The notes under the pieces: model-generated
Seen by the model: the letters and a program-made list of their open reading frames with translations, nothing else
What the model was told of the DNA's origin: nothing
The model's database searches: none
Assembly (NCBI RefSeq): GCF_030272615.1
Contig: NC_081413.1
Span: 610,089,209 to 610,153,208 of the forward strand
Direction of reading: 5' to 3'
DNA from: Cryptomeria japonica
Taxonomy: Eukaryota; Streptophyta; Pinopsida; Cupressales; Cupressaceae
Length of the DNA: 64,000 bases
Shown: positions 50,034 through 61,320 of the stretch, piece by piece
How positions within the stretch are numbered: position 1 is the first letter of the stretch
Layout: each line of letters begins with the position of its first letter
Program-made: the position numbers and the translations under genes

Positions 50034-51479
50034 AGACAAATGACTTTTACATTTCACAGTTTGTTTAGTTTTAGTAAATAGACACTTCTTTTGATTGCTA
50101 TTAACAAGCAGTTTGAATGTGTGTACAAATTGCCATTTATTGTCCACTAAACTTATGCTGAATAGACTCTACAATTTTAATCAGAAGGGCTCATGTACTC
50201 TGTTAGTCTTCCATCACCATTCATCATTCCTTTCCATGCACCATTCCCTTTCACTTCCATCATTAATATATCATGAATGCAAAACTTTATATAGGGTAAA
50301 ACAATATTTACTGGTATTATTATGGATATATTATGAAAGTTAGATACTTGGTTTTTCTAAAGAACTGTGAATGAATGTAAAATTGTAAATTAAGGCATAT
50401 ATTACTAGAATATTTTTGAATGTCTACTTTTAATGACATATTTTAGTTAATGAATATATAATTAGCAAAGATATGATTTTCAAGATGATCTTGGAGTCTA
50501 TTAAGAATATGTGATGTGAGAACGATAAATCTATGTTCTTATTAGTTCTCACCATGAAATTAAAGTAGAGGGTAGCAATTTTAAGCAGTGATTAATCTTT
50601 CATTGCACCAACCAATCACATATTAGATTTTTGTCGGTTCTCATTTTAATGCTTCTTAGATCCTTCTCCATCTTGTTTAGTTTCTTCAGAATTGAGCCTC
50701 ACTTAATATAGTCAATACTTGCCTCAAGGCCAAGGAAATCATAGTGGCGAATCTTACCATCTTATGTTCCTTTCTAGAAGTGGGTAGTAGATAATTCTAT
50801 GTTGGGAAAGTCTTTGTATTCCACCCTACCATTACAACCGCTATTTTGCTCTTTGATTGTCGTTATAAACCACCTCGAATCTTTCTCCAGGTTTTGAGAC
50901 TTGAAATGGGTGTCGTCGAATCATAATGAGTGCAATGACCAATTGAATCAAGAATTCTGAAGTGGTCATCCAAACCCCCACCCCTAAAACAAGACACATT
51001 GTTTTGTTGGCTTTCTAGGCATTGAATTTGTTGGCCTCTCATTAATGTATGTCTTCAAGGTGACACCACACTTGAAAAAAATTTGGCATACGTAAGGGTT
51101 GAGGTTTGTTTGCAAGCTCAATCCCCTTGAATGGGGCTTTTATAATTCTGGTGTAAAATATTCTATTTGTTTGCTATCTTACTAGAAGGATTTAATAAAC
51201 TAGAAATTGCATCTTGGTGTACAATGGGTATGCGGAAGAGGTGTGAAAGGTTGATTAAAAAAATTGGTCTATATTGTTTTCATATTTGAGTAGTACATGA
51301 GGTCAATTGATAGGATATGATGTTGTTTATGCAGCAGAGGTCTCAATGGAGAAGTGATAACTTCAAATTAACTATGCATCCACTTACAAGGATCCAATAA
51401 TAATTGAAACAATCTTTATATCCAGAAGATAATAAAGTTTCATTTTCAACAAGCTCATGATAAGTTTGAGTGAAATAGA

Positions 51480-51733
51480 GATGGGTAAAGATATAGAGAT
51501 AGAGATGGAGAATGAGGAGAGAAATATGGATAGAAGGAGAGATCTATATGGAGAGACAGAGAGAGAGGGGAGAGAAATGGATAGAGATATAAGAGAAAAA
51601 TAAATAGAGGGAGAGAGAGGTAGAGATATAGTGGTAGAGAGAGATAGAGATATCTAGAGAGAGATAGAGAGATAAATGAAAGAAATGATAGGGAGAGATA
51701 GATATAGAGAGAAAAATAGATTAGATATAGAGG

Positions 51734-51806
<73 letters not shown>

Positions 51807-52100
51807 GGCAGAGGGTAGGCATGTCTAGAGATATAGGGGGAGAGAGGAAGATATAAGTAGAGATGAAAATATAGATCAAAGAGGGATAGGAGAAAATAGA
51901 TTGAGAGATAGAGAGAGGTAGAGTGAGATAAAGAAAGAAAGATAGGGGGATAGATAGGAAGAGATAAAGAGATATATAAAGGAAGAGGGAGAGATAGTGA
52001 GATATTTAAATAGATAGTGAGATAGAGTGCGAGAGATAGAGATATTGAGAGAGGGGGAGAGATAAAGAGATTGACAAATATAGAGGGTTGGAGAAAAAAG
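51480..52100. repeat. GA-rich tract with AG microsatellite
   Basis: Irregular GAGAGATA/GAGGGAGA purine tract of about 620 bp with a pure GA run at 51,736-51,802. It is the complement of the 27.3-28.0 kb tract. Confidence 0.95.
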
Positions 52101-52105
52101 GAGAG

Positions 52106-52479
52106 TGTTAGAGTATTCGGGTATTTACTTGATTAATTAAACTATATTTGTTTAATTATTTAAGTTCTCTTTATCTCTTTTACACTTAAGCTAACTTTAG
52201 GTTGATAATAATTAATTCTTTTATTAATTATTATGTGCAAACCTAGGTTTTCTCTTTTAGGGTTTCTTGACCTATTAAAGGTTAAGTTCATTCTTTTCTT
52301 TGTAAGAAGAAGGTTTTTTACATTACACATTTTGTGAATATTGAGCTCTCTCTTTTTGAGCATATTTTCTGTATATTTCTTTCTTCTGTGATTTGCTTCC
52401 TTGCTTCTCCTTGTAACAGGTTTTTCAACTTGCAGAGATCATTTGGGCTCTTGTGGTGTTGTGTTTCTCAACTCCAACA
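52106..52479 (+). repeat. LTR with initiator-Met primer site downstream
   Basis: 374 bp from TGTTAGAGTATTCGGG to CTCCAACA. It is immediately followed by TGGTATCAGAGC (52,480-52,491), the classic primer site complementary to initiator tRNA-Met. No matching right-hand LTR is seen in the window. Such LTR and primer-site pairs are commonest in copia elements, yet gypsy gag follows. Confidence 0.8.
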
Positions 52480-52779
52480 TGGTATCAGAGCTTCAGATCT
52501 GCAACTATCTGTTCTTGTTTTGATAATTTATGCATTGGAAGCAGATCTGGAGTTTCAGAAAGTTTTTTTATGCACCTAGGGATAGGCCTTTTTTCTGAGC
52601 ACTTTGGGCCTAAACGGAACTCACCATCATGCTTAGAAGGCCCGAAAACCCCTATAGTCATATAAAATTTGACCTTTTTTGGTTCCTGAGCCTTTGGGAG
52701 TATTTTTTTCTCCAGATCCAAGCTGTACGACCTTGGCACGTAGTTCAAGAAAAAAATTCAATTTTTTTTTTGCCTTTTT

Positions 52780-53930
52780 ATGGTATGCAGGACGAATGAT
52801 TTTTGTTTGAAAAAAATTATCAAAAAATCAACAAAAATAAAAACCTACCAATCACATGCTAATGCTAAAGACCTACCACCAAAGCAATTGGATATCCAAA
52901 GGCATGTTCAAAATTTGGACATGACAAGGAAACCTTGTGTCAAATTTGGGGGCAACACACTAGAACAAACTCATGACATTCCTGTAGAGTATGGTATACA
53001 TGGACAAAGCAGATATTTCATTCCTCATCATGACTCTATACCAAGTGGTCCTTATACACAACATCACTATAGACCTCCTCCATATGAACATGTGTATGAT
53101 CAATATCATCCATATATGCAGTATGCTCCTCCTCCACCTAGTGGCTCAGGCATGGGGTATGGTCCAAGAAGTCGGTCTCCACCTAAGAACAATTTGGAAC
53201 AACAAATCAAGGATTTACAAAAGAAAATGGAGGACATAAATACACCGAAGCCAACTTACACAATGAGAGACATATGTCCCTATCCATTTGACAAAAGCAT
53301 TCCAATGCCTCCTTTTCCTACACATTTCGTGACACCTAAGTTTAATAAGTACAGAGGAAAAGGGGATCCTAAGGCACATATAAGACAGTTTTTCACAGCT
53401 TGCAATGAGGTGGCAGCAGAAGAGACATATTTGATGAGATTATTCCCACAGAGCTTAGGTGATCAAGCTATGGAATGGTTTTCCCAACTCCCACCTGGAA
53501 TTAAGTCATGGGGTGACTTAGCAGAGGCATTTATCCAACATTTCTTATACAACATAGAGACAGATATATCAATCACCACTTTGTGTAGCACTAAGCAAAA
53601 GGATGGAGAATCTTTTTCATCATTTTTACAAAGATGGAGAAATCTAGCTAGCAGATGCTCTTGTGAAATTCCACAGAAACAAATGGTAGAAATGTTCACT
53701 TAGAATGTTAACAAAGACATTGGTTATGACCTAAGAAAATCTTGTTTGTCCACCTTCAAAGAAATTATTGAAAAAGGCTTAGCAATAGAGAAGGTCCTAA
53801 TTGAACAAGGAGTCATCAAAATATTTAAAGAAAACAAAGATGACTTTAAAGGAAAAGACAAGCTAAGATTTTGGAATAAAAACAAGAACACAATCAATGA
53901 TGGCGTTGTGGATGCCAATACAGTATGACC
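52780..53930 (+). pseudogene. Gypsy element 2 gag
   Basis: One frame with a single internal TAG at 53,701 and a TGA at about 53,928. The N-terminal region is Pro/Tyr/His-rich (YRPPPYEHVYDQYHPYMQYA). It is followed by the retrotransposon gag domain: FNKYRGKGDPKAHIRQFFTA, YLMRLFPQSLGDQAMEWFSQ, WGDLAEAFIQHF and GESFSSFLQRWRNLASRC. The start is uncertain: there is no convincing ATG, and the N-terminus may derive from the preceding LTR element. The next reading block holds a zinc-knuckle-like CEFHKSKGHKIGNC near 54,140-54,180. Confidence 0.88.
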
Positions 53931-55552
53931 CAAAATTGTTTTTTCTGGATCAAGCTCTACAAACAATCAAGTGAATACTCAAACAACTTCCAAATCATGA
54001 AGGAAGTACACCCCATTGGGAGAACCACTAGAATCAGTTTTCAAGAAGCTAGTGGCAAACAAAATAATAACAATTCCAGAACTACCTCCATATGAGCCAA
54101 AGGTTAAACCAAATTGATGGAGTGATGATGAGTATTGTGAATTTCATAAGAGCAAGGGCCATAAAATAGGAAATTGTCATCGACTGAAGAACATCATACA
54201 AGATCTTATTGATAGAGGTGACATTGAGATTAAAGGACACTCATCTAATCAAGAACATGAAATGTTTAAAGAACCATTCCCAAAACATGACAAAGGAAAA
54301 GCTAAAGCCACAGATGACTAGACCAACTATACCAGAGCATCCTATAACTATGATTCAACTATCAATCACATTTCAATGGACAATTACGTCTCTACCATTA
54401 TCATCAAGGACAATGCCTGAAAATTCTACCCAGAGACCCAAGATTGTCCTGAAAGGCATTGGATCTTCTTCCGAACCTACCTCTGAATGTAATGTTACAA
54501 ATCGTTGAGGTAAATTCACTTTGCAAGGTGCTCCAGCTAAAAACACCGCTTCCTCATCAACCAAACCTGAGTATGACCTTGTAGAACAATTAGGGAAGAC
54601 ACCCGCGCTTATCTCCATCCTTGAGCTCTTACGCATATCTCCTGCACATAAAGCCATTCTTGACAAAACTTTGAGAGACACTTCCATCCTTACTGATCTG
54701 AACGTGGACCGGTTTCAAGCCATGGTGGGATACCTTTCCGTTCCACACTCCCTTAAATTCACAGAAGCTGATGACGCCTCCATGAGCCAGCCACATAATG
54801 CACCTTTACACATTGAAGCTTTCCTACACAAACATCAAATAAAACAAGTCCTGATAGATGGAGGAGCAGGTCTAAACATTTGTACTTTGAACACAATTAA
54901 ACAATTGGGATATTCAGAATAAGCTGTGAATGCTACAAATAAAATTACTATCAAAGCATATGATGATGAAGAGCGTTCATCTAAAGGCACAGTCACCTTA
55001 CCTCTCAGAGTTGGGCTAGTTACAAAAGATGTGGTTTGTCAAGTCCTTGATCTAGAGTTCACATACAACATATTACTAGGACGTCCATGGATTCATGAGA
55101 TGAGCGCAGTCCCATCTACATATCATCGACGCATCAAGTTTCCACACAATGGAGTTGAAGTGACCGTCAAAGCTGATCCAAATCCATTCATATATTGCAA
55201 CAATCTGCGACCTAGATCAGAAATAACAATACCAGTCAATCAAGAAGTTGTTCCATTTTCAGCGTATGTTGATCCAGAATCCTTGAAAGCTTCTACATCA
55301 AAACAAGCAGTGCTCAAAGAAAAATTCAAGATTAAAGACATAGGATTTGGTGAGTATATCTTTCATGTTGATCAACTCCCACTATCTCCTAAGACATTCA
55401 GTCGACAAGAACAACCTACAAACAATTTACAATATCAAGGAATTGGGTATGAACCACCTAGTGTTGTGGTTACTAAGTCTGAATGCAAATCTCCTCCAGT
55501 GGTGCAAGCAACTCTTGATATCAATAATCCTAAGAGTGGTTCCAACAAATAA
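53931..55552 (+). pseudogene. Gypsy element 2 protease region
   Basis: Continuation of gag-pol in two frames, with TGA and TAG stops, a frameshift near 54,415 and a TAA at 54,920. Protease features are VLIDGGAGLNICTLNTIKQL (about 54,850-54,910), with D-G-G at the active site, and YNILLGRPWIHEMSAVPSTY (about 55,064-55,125). After SKSGSNK the frame ends at 55,552. No reverse transcriptase motif follows, so the core polymerase is missing. Confidence 0.82.
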
Positions 55553-55744
55553 TCTATTGAGCGTATCGCCAGCCCTCTTGAGAGCTCACATAGCCTTACC
55601 ATTTCCAATCCTCTCCCAGACTTTGATCAACAAGAATTACAAAATCCCTTACTCATTGGGGATCAAGAATCAAGCTTTGAAAAGAAAAATCTAAAAGTAA
55701 AAAATAAATAGAAGACCTTTAGTCCAAATCAAAATCAAAACCTA

Positions 55745-56389
55745 TTGGACTCTGCAAAAATCAAGGTCAAGGCTAAATATTCTATGAAAGAAAAAGAGAA
55801 AGAGATGATCTCCCCTAATATCAAAATAACTGGGGGCAAAAGTTCTAAAATTTCAAGTAAAAAAGCATACTTGTTGATCCTAAGTCTCCATCATACTATC
55901 CTACTTTCACTTCTTTTCGCAATCATAAGCCTTCATAACTCATCCACTTGTTTCACACATCATTTCCCTTCTGGCAATACATCATGGACCTTTAATGGAG
56001 CTTCCTTGCGGGACATTATTGTCAGGGATGCCCAAACTTCTTTAGGTGACACGCATATGCGCAAACGTAGTCCACACATTAGTAATTCTATCTCAGTTCC
56101 TTTATCAAGGAAGATAGTCACTCAAGCTACACATAATTTAGTCAAGGAACAATACAACTACAATCATAAGATAAAGCTTCACACATTCGAGGTGGGTGAC
56201 TTAGTTCTCAAAGAAAATCCTAAAAATCAGCAAGACAGAGAGAAGAAGGGAAAGTTCGAACCGAATTGGCTTGGTCCTTACATCATCACAACAACCTATG
56301 GATCTGGTGCATATCAGCTCTCAACCCCAGATGGCGAACCTTTGGATGATCCTATCAACAACATGCACCTTCGCAGGTTTTACACATAG
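55745..56389 (+). pseudogene. Gypsy element 2 integrase C-terminus
   Basis: The last 90 or so codons read FEVGDLVLKENPKNQQD, KFEPNWLGPYIITTTYG and AYQLSTPDGEP, ending INNMHLRRFYT before TAG. This is the GPY/F module at the end of gypsy integrases. The preceding part (residues 1 to about 110) is not recognisable as integrase. The zinc HHCC and DDE regions are gone, so the element has lost everything from reverse transcriptase to the integrase core. Confidence 0.8.
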
Positions 56390-57240
56390 CTCTTCAGAGT
56401 ATCCCAATTCAAAAATACAAAAAAAAATAAAAATTCAAAAATACAAAAAGATAAAAAAAATTCAAAATACAAAAAACTCATAAACATAAAAAAATCATTA
56501 CTTGGTGAAAACCTGGCAAACAGGCGCCTTGTGACACAAAAAAATTGACAAATCGAAAAAAGTAAAGAAAAATATTTCGTCCAACGGTGAAAATCACTTT
56601 GGTGGCACCTTGGGCAAGTACCATGGTGAAAACTGGGTCACCGGCGCCATGCGTAGAGACATTGCTCCTCCCTCCTTCAGGATTCCATTTCATGCTTCAC
56701 TTTGCACACACTCACAACCTATCCATCCATAATAAACTTACTCATTCCCATCATGGCTTGTTATTGATCTACCCAAGATTGGTTAGCCATTCATTATAAA
56801 CCTCCCTTTTCACCCTTTCCATCCATAATAAATCAACTCCTATCTGTGGCTAAGGAAAATCCTATGTCTAGTAATGGGTGTGGAACTGAGAACATCACAC
56901 GTTTTGAGGAGTACAAGTTTCTTCCAATTTTCTTTAGTCTTTTCGCGCACAATCCGCAATAAAGCAACATTTGCATCACCAGTCCGCAATAAAGTTCCGT
57001 CTTCTCCGCGATAAAGTGTCAGTTTCAAATGAGACACAACAACAACAATGGGCTTCAACAAATCAAATCTTTCAACAGACTCAGACAACATATGGTTCAG
57101 TGCTATCTATCCTTTTGTGAAAGTAAACATTGTGATCACAATCAAATAGGACTTATACAAGTGACAAGAGACACTAAACTTGAGGACTACAGTGGATGTT
57201 GGTGTCGAGTCTTAGTTTTCTTTTGATTTTATCTTTCTGG
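56390..57240 (+). other. Gypsy element 2 post-integrase region
   Basis: Non-coding. A-rich runs (56,410-56,490) are followed by three variants of GGTGAAAACTGGG/GGTGAAAACCTGGC with GGCGCC (about 56,507-56,650). No convincing protein. Confidence 0.5.
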
Positions 57241-58130
57241 TGACATGCCTTTTAGCTTTTCTGGGATGTCTTTGACTAGAGATTTTTATCTCCAGGATGT
57301 CTTTGACTAGAAAGGCGAGGATGGGGTATCATCACCTATTTTTATTTGCTATCTGTGGATTGTCTCTTAGTAATGCTATGACTTGTCCAAGGATATGAGG
57401 ACACTGTGAGTCTAGTGTGAATTGGGGCATTCCTTGTTTACGACTGTCTTATCTCCATGCAAATAGGTACAATGACTTTCTGGGTCGAACATATGCCTCG
57501 ATTGTCATAACCTATTTTGCCATAATAAAGCTCAATGATGATAACACACAAGAAGCTCTTTCACTTTCATATCTTCTATCTTCCATCCCCCTTTCTTGAT
57601 TGACTTCCATCATCCTTCTTGAGTCCGTGTAGCCTGCTATCACATGAATGAGTATAATGACATGCCAAAAATATTTACATCTCATGTAGTTGCACCTGCA
57701 CTACCACATATAAGCATTTCATACATACATATAGATATCACAATTGCATCACATCCCGCACACAACACATGTTAGCACATTTTACATTCTCATCATGTAA
57801 ATAGTTCTTTGCATTATCATATTCATTTGCATTTCATACATTCACAATTGCATATACATAACATTTAAAAACATAAAAGAACAAAAATATTGCATTTCAT
57901 TATGTACATATTTGCATACATATCATAAGCATCACATAGGAACATCTCATCACATAGATACACATGCATATAGCTGCCGCAAAGATGAATCATCTCATAT
58001 ATATGTACATATAATCATAAGTGTCATGATACAATGATGTCAAAATACATATGGCTACAATCACCCAAAGGTTTCATCATACAAAATGGTACAAAACTGA
58101 TACACAGGGAGCCCTCTAGGCTATGATGAA
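57241..58130. other. Non-coding, repeated AT/CA stretch
   Basis: It contains a direct repeat of GATGTCTTTGACTAGA (about 57,267 and 57,297) and a long CATACATATAG/CATTTCATAC-rich low-complexity stretch (57,650-58,030). No gene recognised. Confidence 0.5.
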
Positions 58131-58789
58131 CTCCCTACAATGATGTCACTCCGCAGCCCAATCCTAATCCTACGGATCCATGGTATACAAACTAATGAAG
58201 CTCATAGTACAAATGTGCCAGCACGCACAGTCCCCAGGCATATCTGGTATGCTGTGTCACTAGTGTCTCCAATGTGCAACCCCAACCCACAACCAGTCCT
58301 CGTGTAGCCCTATCCGGATAGAGGAACCCACTGATCACTCCTACCAATACTATTGGTAGTGCCAATCCTGTCCATGTCATCATGTCCCATGCCACGTGTC
58401 CAACCCTCATCTCCAGTCCCGGATCCTAAAACACTCGTCTCAGTGCATCCCTGTCTCCGTCTCGATCATAGAGTATCAACTCCCCATTGATCGGTATCCT
58501 CAGAATCCTGTATACATCCTCCAAGGTGACTGTCATCTCACCCATCAGCAAATGGAAAGTGCAAGTCTCTGAGTGGCATCTCTCAGCTAGTGCAGTCAGC
58601 AACCCCATGTTCACCCGAAACCAGCACATACAGAATATGTCACAGGCCCATAGCCTCAATAGCTGCTCTATCCTCAAATGTCAGCTCTGGTCATAAACTC
58701 TGAGTCAATGAGAATCTCTCCTGTGACTCCAGCATAGGTAGATACTCCTGCATTCAAACAAATCAGCTCTGTCAGTCAAAGTGGCATTC

Positions 58790-59030
58790 ATTGTTCATCA
58801 CAAAATGTTGTTTTTTATCCTAGTGCTTATATCTATCATATGGCATTCTATCCTAGTAACACTCCCTATTCATCACAAAGTGTTGCTGTCTATCCTAGTG
58901 GTACTCTCTGTTCATCACAAAGTACTACGTGTTTTGCACTCCCTGTTCATCACAAAGTGTTGCTCATATTAGTACTCCCTATTCATCACAAAGTGCTATG
59001 TTTTGGCATTCCTTGTTCATCACAAAGTGC
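58790..59030. repeat. Minisatellite with TTCATCACAAAGTG core
   Basis: Six variants of TTCATCACAAAGTG spaced about 30-70 bp apart, joined by CTATCCTAGTGGTACTC-like links. It lies inside the intron of the antisense PMD gene. A 60 bp direct repeat containing GAGTGTATCCTCT follows at 59,052 and 59,169. Confidence 0.75.
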
Positions 59031-59261
59031 CTTGATCTATCTTATCCTAGGGCCTCTGCTTGAGTGTATCCTCTTGAGTAGTTTCCTAATTGGCAATGTA
59101 TGTTCTATCACAGAATTGTCAATCCTAGCCCTATCTGCTATCCTAGTCTTCCTTAGAGGACCTACTGGAGTGTATCCTCTCAGCAACTTATCCAATTGAT
59201 AGCGTATATTTATCACAAAACTGTCGATTCGACCTTGAAGACATAAACACACTTGCTCTTC

Positions 59262-59455
59262 ACAGACGCACCTGAAATACGCAGATGCACTCACATTTGA
59301 CACAGATGTGCCTTCTCTACACAAACGTGCCCACATAAGCACAAACATGCCTGCACAATGCAGATGCGCTCACATTTGACATAGATGCCTTTTCCTACAT
59401 AGACGCTCCTGGCACAAACATAGAAGCACTTGGCACCAGCACAGACGCGCCTTAG
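59262..59455. repeat. About 20 bp-period array, AGAYGCRC core
   Basis: About ten variants of AGACGCAC/AGATGCGC/AAACGTGC occur every 18-21 bp (for example 59,264, 59,283, 59,304, 59,323, 59,343, 59,362, 59,383, 59,401, 59,422, 59,443). It also lies inside the PMD intron. The complement core GCGCRTCT resembles the TAGCGCAT array at 62.9 kb. Confidence 0.7.
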
Positions 59456-59931
59456 CATTTTTTGACCTTGTTTGACATATTCTAAAATGCATTTATGACA
59501 AAATTTATTGTGACAAAGTACAAGGAGGTTTTGTGGTACTTACCGGCTCTCCTGCATCTGCTGGCCTCTGAAATCGGCGAACGCGATTGAATCTGTGCAC
59601 CAAAGCCATCACTGCTGACTTCTCTCTTCTATCTCTGCACTCTGATCTCTTGGATGTGTGGATGACAATGAGGATGTTTTATGTCGTAGTCTATCTTATA
59701 GACTACCCTAGCCCTAGTCTCCCGTGTCAGTCTTCGTTATCCCATGACTCTGTCACTCTATCCTATCCGGTCAGTCCATTCTAGCCTTTCTTTCTTATCG
59801 AGAGATTGTCTGCGATCTTTTCATACATATTCATCCAATCTCTCGAGGGGGCATATCATTCCCATCTTGGGGCAACTTTGTATCAGTTCATATTATCTTC
59901 TTTGAAACAACGCAACAAGCTGCATTGCCTC

Positions 59932-59945
59932 AAAGAGGGGCAAAA
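59932..59945 (+). promoter_or_regulatory. Polypurine tract before the 3' LTR
   Basis: AAAGAGGGGCAAAA directly precedes TGTAGACACC, the start of an LTR. It fits plus-strand priming of the gypsy element to the left. Confidence 0.75.
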
Positions 59946-61320
59946 TGTAGACACCTAAAATTGTCATGTCTAATTAAATAAATATCTTTATTTATTTAAT
60001 TATTTTAGCCTAATTCTTCTATTAATTAAATAAATCTTTATTTATTTAATTAATTCATTTATCCTCTTCTAGCCTTATTTCTCATTTAAATAAATACTTT
60101 TATTTATTTAAATTATCCTTTTCCTAAATTAAATAAATACTTTTATTTATTTAATTATCCCACTTCTTCTATTAATTAAATGAATCTTTATTTATTTAAT
60201 TAATTCATTAACCTTTTCTACCTATGACACATGTCATTCATCTCTTAATTCATACACTACCTACCCTCATTATTTTCTTATTTTCTCTACCTACCCTCTA
60301 ATCTTAGCCGACCATTTATCTTTTACACCTCTCAATCTTATTCCTCCATTTCTTATAGTTTTTTCTATATAAGGAGATGCTTGCTTCATTGTCAACCACC
60401 CCGCTGACTACTCGACTATGCTTTCGAACTTTCATATGTGATCAAGCCTACTTGCAACCACATTTCCGTTCTTTGTTGAGCTATTGTGCACACATAAAAT
60501 CTGAGAGCAAATATATCAAGCAAGATCAATGAAGATAGGAAGAATGGAGATTCAAACCCTATTGGACATGTGATGGTATAATCTTTGTGATTTCATTTGA
60601 TTTGCATTGTCTTAGGTAATCTTCATATGTTATGGTGGATCTTTGTTGTTGTTAGGCTAGGGTTTTGTGGATGAATTCATTTAGTCTTTCAATATTATTT
60701 TATCCATTTTCACCATAAATAGAAGGTATATTTATTTTAATTATTTAGGAGTCTTATTGACATTGGTTAATAAGCAGTTGGTTGATTTGGGATTATTCAT
60801 ATTTGATTCTCTTATTTTCAACATTGGTAATTAAAAAAGTGTGGATATCAAGGTTATTATTAATAGCTTTCCATCAAACATGTTAGTAATAATTTCATTT
60901 TCAAAGTATTATTATTTGATGATTTAAATTTCTTCAAACAATTATCAGGACTCATATTTAAAGCAAGGATTATCATTTGTAGAAAATGCTTAAAGATTAA
61001 TTTTTATGTTACTCTAATTGGAAGAATTGGCCGATTTAACGATGATGTAGTTATTATTAAGCTTATCATTAAATAGTTCTTTTTCTTCCTTCAAAAAATA
61101 AGTGATAAATTGATTTCCAAAGTTTCGCTTCTTAATCATTTTCCTTAAGCAATCTAATACCTTTAAAATATAGAGAGTTATACTCAAGAGTAATGGATGT
61201 TCCAAAAAAATTATATATTACAAGTGAATTCAGGTTCTTTTCATAAGTTATCTTTTACAAGTATTAAGCAATTAGTACTTCATGTATATAGTCTAGCCTT
61301 AAAGTTTTAATCATGGTTTC
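59946..61320 (+). repeat. Gypsy 3' LTR, right end unresolved
   Basis: Begins TGTAGACACCTAAAATTGTC. Its U3 contains five AT palindromes (59,971-60,204), and a TATA-like CTATATAAGGAG lies at about 60,365. Its end is not evident before another LTR starts at 61,321, so it may be truncated or invaded there. It does not resemble the 52,106 LTR. Confidence 0.65.

Larger units (their letters stand above)
49190..52105 (-). repeat. Arm B of the large inverted duplication
   Basis: Reverse complement of arm A, including the tRNA-Asp gene, AAACACCCAAAAATATAATA at 49,799 and the purine tract at 51.5-52.1 kb. It keeps both the upstream tRNA phrase shared with copy 1 and the AGTCTTCCATCACC phrase shared with copy 2. 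It may thus be closest to the ancestral layout. Its right end is cut by an LTR at 52,106. Confidence 0.85.
58140..59609 (-). pseudogene. Two-exon plant mobile domain gene, antisense in gypsy 2
   Basis: Exon 1 (59,609-59,544, minus) is 22 codons, MALVHRFNRVRRFQRPADAG-EP, ending at a consensus donor CCG/GTAAGTACC. The intron is 59,543-58,748 (796 nt) with acceptor TTTGAATGCAG. Exon 2 starts EYLPMLESQERFSLTQSL in phase 0 and runs to about 58,140. It contains MGLLTALAERCHSETCTFHL, GEMTVTLEDVYRILRIPING and VISGFLYPDRATRGLVVGWG, characteristic of the plant mobile domain (PMD-C, as in MAIN/MAIL proteins). Exon 2 is broken by TGA, a frameshift near 58,670, TAG at 58,426 and TAG near 58,189. The gene is antisense to the surrounding gypsy element, between the integrase remnant and the polypurine tract. 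PMD genes are known to travel with plant transposons. Function here is lost. Confidence 0.8.
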
